In this document: one piece after another, positions 62,201 through 64,000 of the stretch
Numbering within the stretch: the stretch's first letter is position 1
How the letters are laid out: each line of letters begins with the position of its first letter
DNA from: Neobacillus cucumis
Lineage (GTDB): Bacteria; Bacillota; Bacilli; Bacillales_B; DSM-18226
Length of the DNA: 64,000 nucleotides
Reading direction: 5' to 3'
Assembly: GCF_023715505.1 (NCBI RefSeq)
Contig: NZ_JAMBOH010000010.1
Location: forward strand, 145,478 to 209,477
The notes under the pieces: model-generated
Seen by the model: the letters and a program-made list of their open reading frames with translations, nothing else
The model's database searches: none
Told to the model about the DNA's origin: nothing
Program-made: the position numbers and the translations under genes

Positions 62201-63581
62201 ATTTTTTTCATTTATAGGCCCGCTTTTCAATCGGTTCGAAAAAGATGTTTTTAATAGTACACAAAATCGGCTGACCCGCAATTTTAGTGGACTTCTTATG
62301 CTTTTTCTCTTTCTTTTTGTCTTAATTGTTTATTTGGTTCTCTATTTTGTTATCCTCAATACACAGGAGAGGGAACTGGAGACCTTAGTCGCGCAGGAAG
62401 CAAATTACATTGAAAACTTGTTGGGTAACAATGGCCAAAGTGGCCTAAGAGAAATCCAAAATCAAGAAGTGATTTTTTCTGGAGTCAATCAATCCTTTTA
62501 CTATGTACTCAATACTAACGGAGAAGTAGTCTTAGGCAGCGAGACCAATCCTCGGTTACGCCCTGAATTCCTCTCCCTTCTCAATAAACATATAACCAAT
62601 CATCAGGAAATACAGACGGAAATGATCAGCTTGAATGATAAATTAAGAAAAGGCAGAGGAGAATTCCGTACGCCTGACGAAAATCAAAATATTCATATGA
62701 TGATTGCCAGTCATGAAGTTTATTATAAAGGTCAATATATGGGACAAATCTATATAGGCAAAGACGTCTCATTTGCTTATCGCTTATTTCACTGGATCTT
62801 GGTTATTCTGATCGTGTTAGGGATTGTTTTTGTGGGAGTTGCCATATATATTAGCTTGCGCATGTCTAAACGAGCGATGGTTCCGATTAGAGCGGCTTTT
62901 AGGAGGCAGCGTGAATTTGTTGGCGATGCATCACATGAATTACGGACGCCTTTAAGTGTCTTATTATCGTCTGTGGATGCGATGGATATGACCGTTGAAA
63001 AAGATGAAATGTCAGCGAAGTTACTTGCCAATATGAGGGAAGAAGTTAAGCGGATGACGAACTTGGTCAGTGATCTCTTAACCCTCGCACGTTCTGATTC
63101 GAATACAATCGAGCTTAAAACTGAAGTTTTTGATTTAAGACCCCTTTCTGAAAAAGCGATTGAGTCATTAAAACCGATTGCTGCTTCCAAGCAGATTCAG
63201 TTTGATTTATCTGCGCCAACCGACTTTATTGTGTTAGGAGATCCCCAGAGGTTATCTCAGCTAATTTATCTCCTTTTGGACAATGCAATCAAATATACGC
63301 CTGATGGCGGGGAAGTGAAGCTTACCCTTTTAAAAGAAGGGAGCGAATTAGGGATTTTCGTTCAAGATACGGGAATTGGGATTAAGAAAGAGGACTATCA
63401 ACGAATTTTTGAGCGTTTTTATCGAACGGACAAATCTCGCTCCCGCCAAATTGGGGGACATGGATTAGGACTTTCCATTGCGAAATGGATTGTGGAAACC
63501 CATAAAGGAACCATTCAAGTATCTAGTCAAATAGGAAAGGGAAGTACATTTATCGTCAAGCTGCCTGATTACATTTCGTAA
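62190..63581 (+). CDS. Membrane sensor histidine kinase (OmpR partner)
   Basis: A 463-residue kinase with TM helices at ~34-57 and ~200-222, a ~140-residue extracellular domain between them, and a HisKA domain with the phospho-His in GDASHELRTPLSVLLSSVD; the ATPase domain has YLLLDNAIKYTPDGG, DTGIGIKKEDYQRIFERFYR and GGHGLGLSIAKWIVE. The TTG start follows AGAGGGGTGGGG. It pairs with the regulator before it; the signal is unknown. It is the last gene before the rRNA operon. Confidence 0.9.
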   Translation: MKHKFFSFIGPLFNRFEKDVFNSTQNRLTRNFSGLLMLFLFLFVLIVYLVLYFVILNTQERELETLVAQEANYIENLLGNNGQSGLREIQNQEVIFSGVNQSFYYVLNTNGEVVLGSETNPRLRPEFLSLLNKHITNHQEIQTEMISLNDKLRKGRGEFRTPDENQNIHMMIASHEVYYKGQYMGQIYIGKDVSFAYRLFHWILVILIVLGIVFVGVAIYISLRMSKRAMVPIRAAFRRQREFVGDASHELRTPLSVLLSSVDAMDMTVEKDEMSAKLLANMREEVKRMTNLVSDLLTLARSDSNTIELKTEVFDLRPLSEKAIESLKPIAASKQIQFDLSAPTDFIVLGDPQRLSQLIYLLLDNAIKYTPDGGEVKLTLLKEGSELGIFVQDTGIGIKKEDYQRIFERFYRTDKSRSRQIGGHGLGLSIAKWIVETHKGTIQVSSQIGKGSTFIVKLPDYIS

Positions 63582-63618
63582 ATCAGGCTTACTTTTTAAA
63601 AAAATTGTTTAATAGAGG

Positions 63619-63647
63619 TTGACTTCGTTTGTTTATGATAGTAATAT
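63619..63647 (+). promoter_or_regulatory. First promoter of the rRNA operon
   Basis: TTGACT at 63619-63624 and TAATAT at 63642-63647, 17 bases apart. Confidence 0.6.
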
Positions 63648-63712
63648 AGTAATCCTGATGAGGGAATGCTTGATAGGCAAACTGCTCATTGAAAAAATAT
63701 TATTCGATGTTG

Positions 63713-63741
63713 TTGACAAGGTTAAACAAATCTGATAATAT
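63713..63741 (+). promoter_or_regulatory. Second promoter of the rRNA operon
   Basis: Consensus TTGACA at 63713-63718 with TAATAT at 63736-63741 after a 17-base spacer. Confidence 0.85.
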
Positions 63742-63783
63742 TAATTCTCGTTGAACAGATGAAAAAATATTTTAAAATAATAT

Positions 63784-63813
63784 TTGACACCCTGGGTAAC
63801 GAAGTGGTATAAT
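63784..63813 (+). promoter_or_regulatory. Third promoter of the rRNA operon, with boxA-like leader
   Basis: TTGACA at 63784-63789 and perfect TATAAT at 63808-63813, 18 bases apart. The leader then has TGTTCTTTGAAAACT at about 63830-63844, the boxA-type antitermination sequence typical of Bacillus rrn leaders. Confidence 0.88.
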
Positions 63814-63926
63814 TTTATTCTGTCACTAATTGTTCTTTGAAAACTAAACAAACAAAAACGTCAACAAACAATAAATATTAGTTTCTATTTGAAACTAAGC
63901 CAACGTAACAAAATGAGCTAATCAAC

Positions 63927-64000
63927 TTTCATGGAGAGTTTGATCCTGGCTCAGGACGAACGCTGGCGGCGTGCCTAATACATGCAAGTCGAGCGAATCT
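63927..64000 (+). rRNA. 16S ribosomal RNA, 5' end (partial)
   Basis: AGAGTTTGATCCTGGCTCAG at 63935-63954 is the universal 16S sequence at E. coli positions 8-27, so the mature end is at about 63927. GGCGTGCCTAATACATGCAA follows. The gene continues past the right edge. Confidence 0.97.

Overview
The window comes from the chromosome of a low-GC, endospore-type Bacillaceae bacterium (Bacillus/Neobacillus-like). The evidence is AGGAGG-type ribosome binding sites with many TTG and GTG starts, a ytbD-ytbE-ytcD locus, TcyP, a BceRSAB-type module, a preQ1 riboswitch before queF, and a Bacillus-style rRNA leader ending in the first ~74 nt of a 16S gene. The genus cannot be fixed from so little 16S sequence. 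No transposase, phage gene, tRNA or CRISPR array is visible.

Layout. 0-12.6 kb is sugar uptake, mostly galactose: the end of galM, a GalR-like repressor, a secreted GH3 glucosidase, a membrane-anchored sugar-binding protein with a YesM/YesN-type two-component system, then mglB-mglA-mglC, with a block of long hairpin repeats between mglB and mglA. 12.9-20 kb holds an orphan branched-chain-type binding protein and a ketone-body/hydroxybutyrate operon (CoA-transferase A and B, GntP-type permease, 3-hydroxybutyrate dehydrogenase) with two good sigma-54 promoters and its own sigma-54 activator; two copies of a ~170-bp repeat flank this operon. 20-28.9 kb has a sporulation-type histidine kinase, tcyP, a minus-strand UDP-glucose dehydrogenase/PAP2/glycosyltransferase operon, a CatE-like dioxygenase and an NRDE protein. 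29.1-36.3 kb is an RpiR-controlled catabolic operon (zinc dehydrogenase, class I aldolase, FGGY kinase, MFS carrier, 2-hydroxyacid dehydrogenase) with palindromic operator candidates.

36.4-43 kb contains YggT, LemA and TPM proteins behind a promoter with three copies of an 18-bp palindrome, a DedA protein, a GH36 alpha-galactosidase and a GlcD-type oxidase. 43-54 kb is the most unusual part. A ytbE-ytbD-ytcD locus appears to have been duplicated in tandem. One copy keeps ytbE and ytbD but has a broken ytcD; the other keeps only ytcD. Between the remnants lies a ~7-kb cassette encoding four kinase-fold proteins (two YrzF-like, one APH-like, one HipA-like), a GlgA-like GT4 glycosyltransferase and a GH57 protein. 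This cassette is the best candidate here for an undescribed system.

54-64 kb holds preQ1-queF, a BceR-BceS-BceA-BceB peptide-antibiotic module with a good BceR-type operator, an HlyD-like adaptor with a PepSY-type membrane protein, and an OmpR-type two-component system. Both the adaptor operon and the two-component operon carry the same TTAAGR-N5-TTAAGR direct repeat. The window ends in a three-promoter rRNA leader.

A 13-base sequence, GGTG-N5-CACC with N5 usually ACAGG or its complement, recurs through the window. In some places it forms terminator hairpins; in three places it forms 61-bp elements with an exactly constant 35-base spacer.
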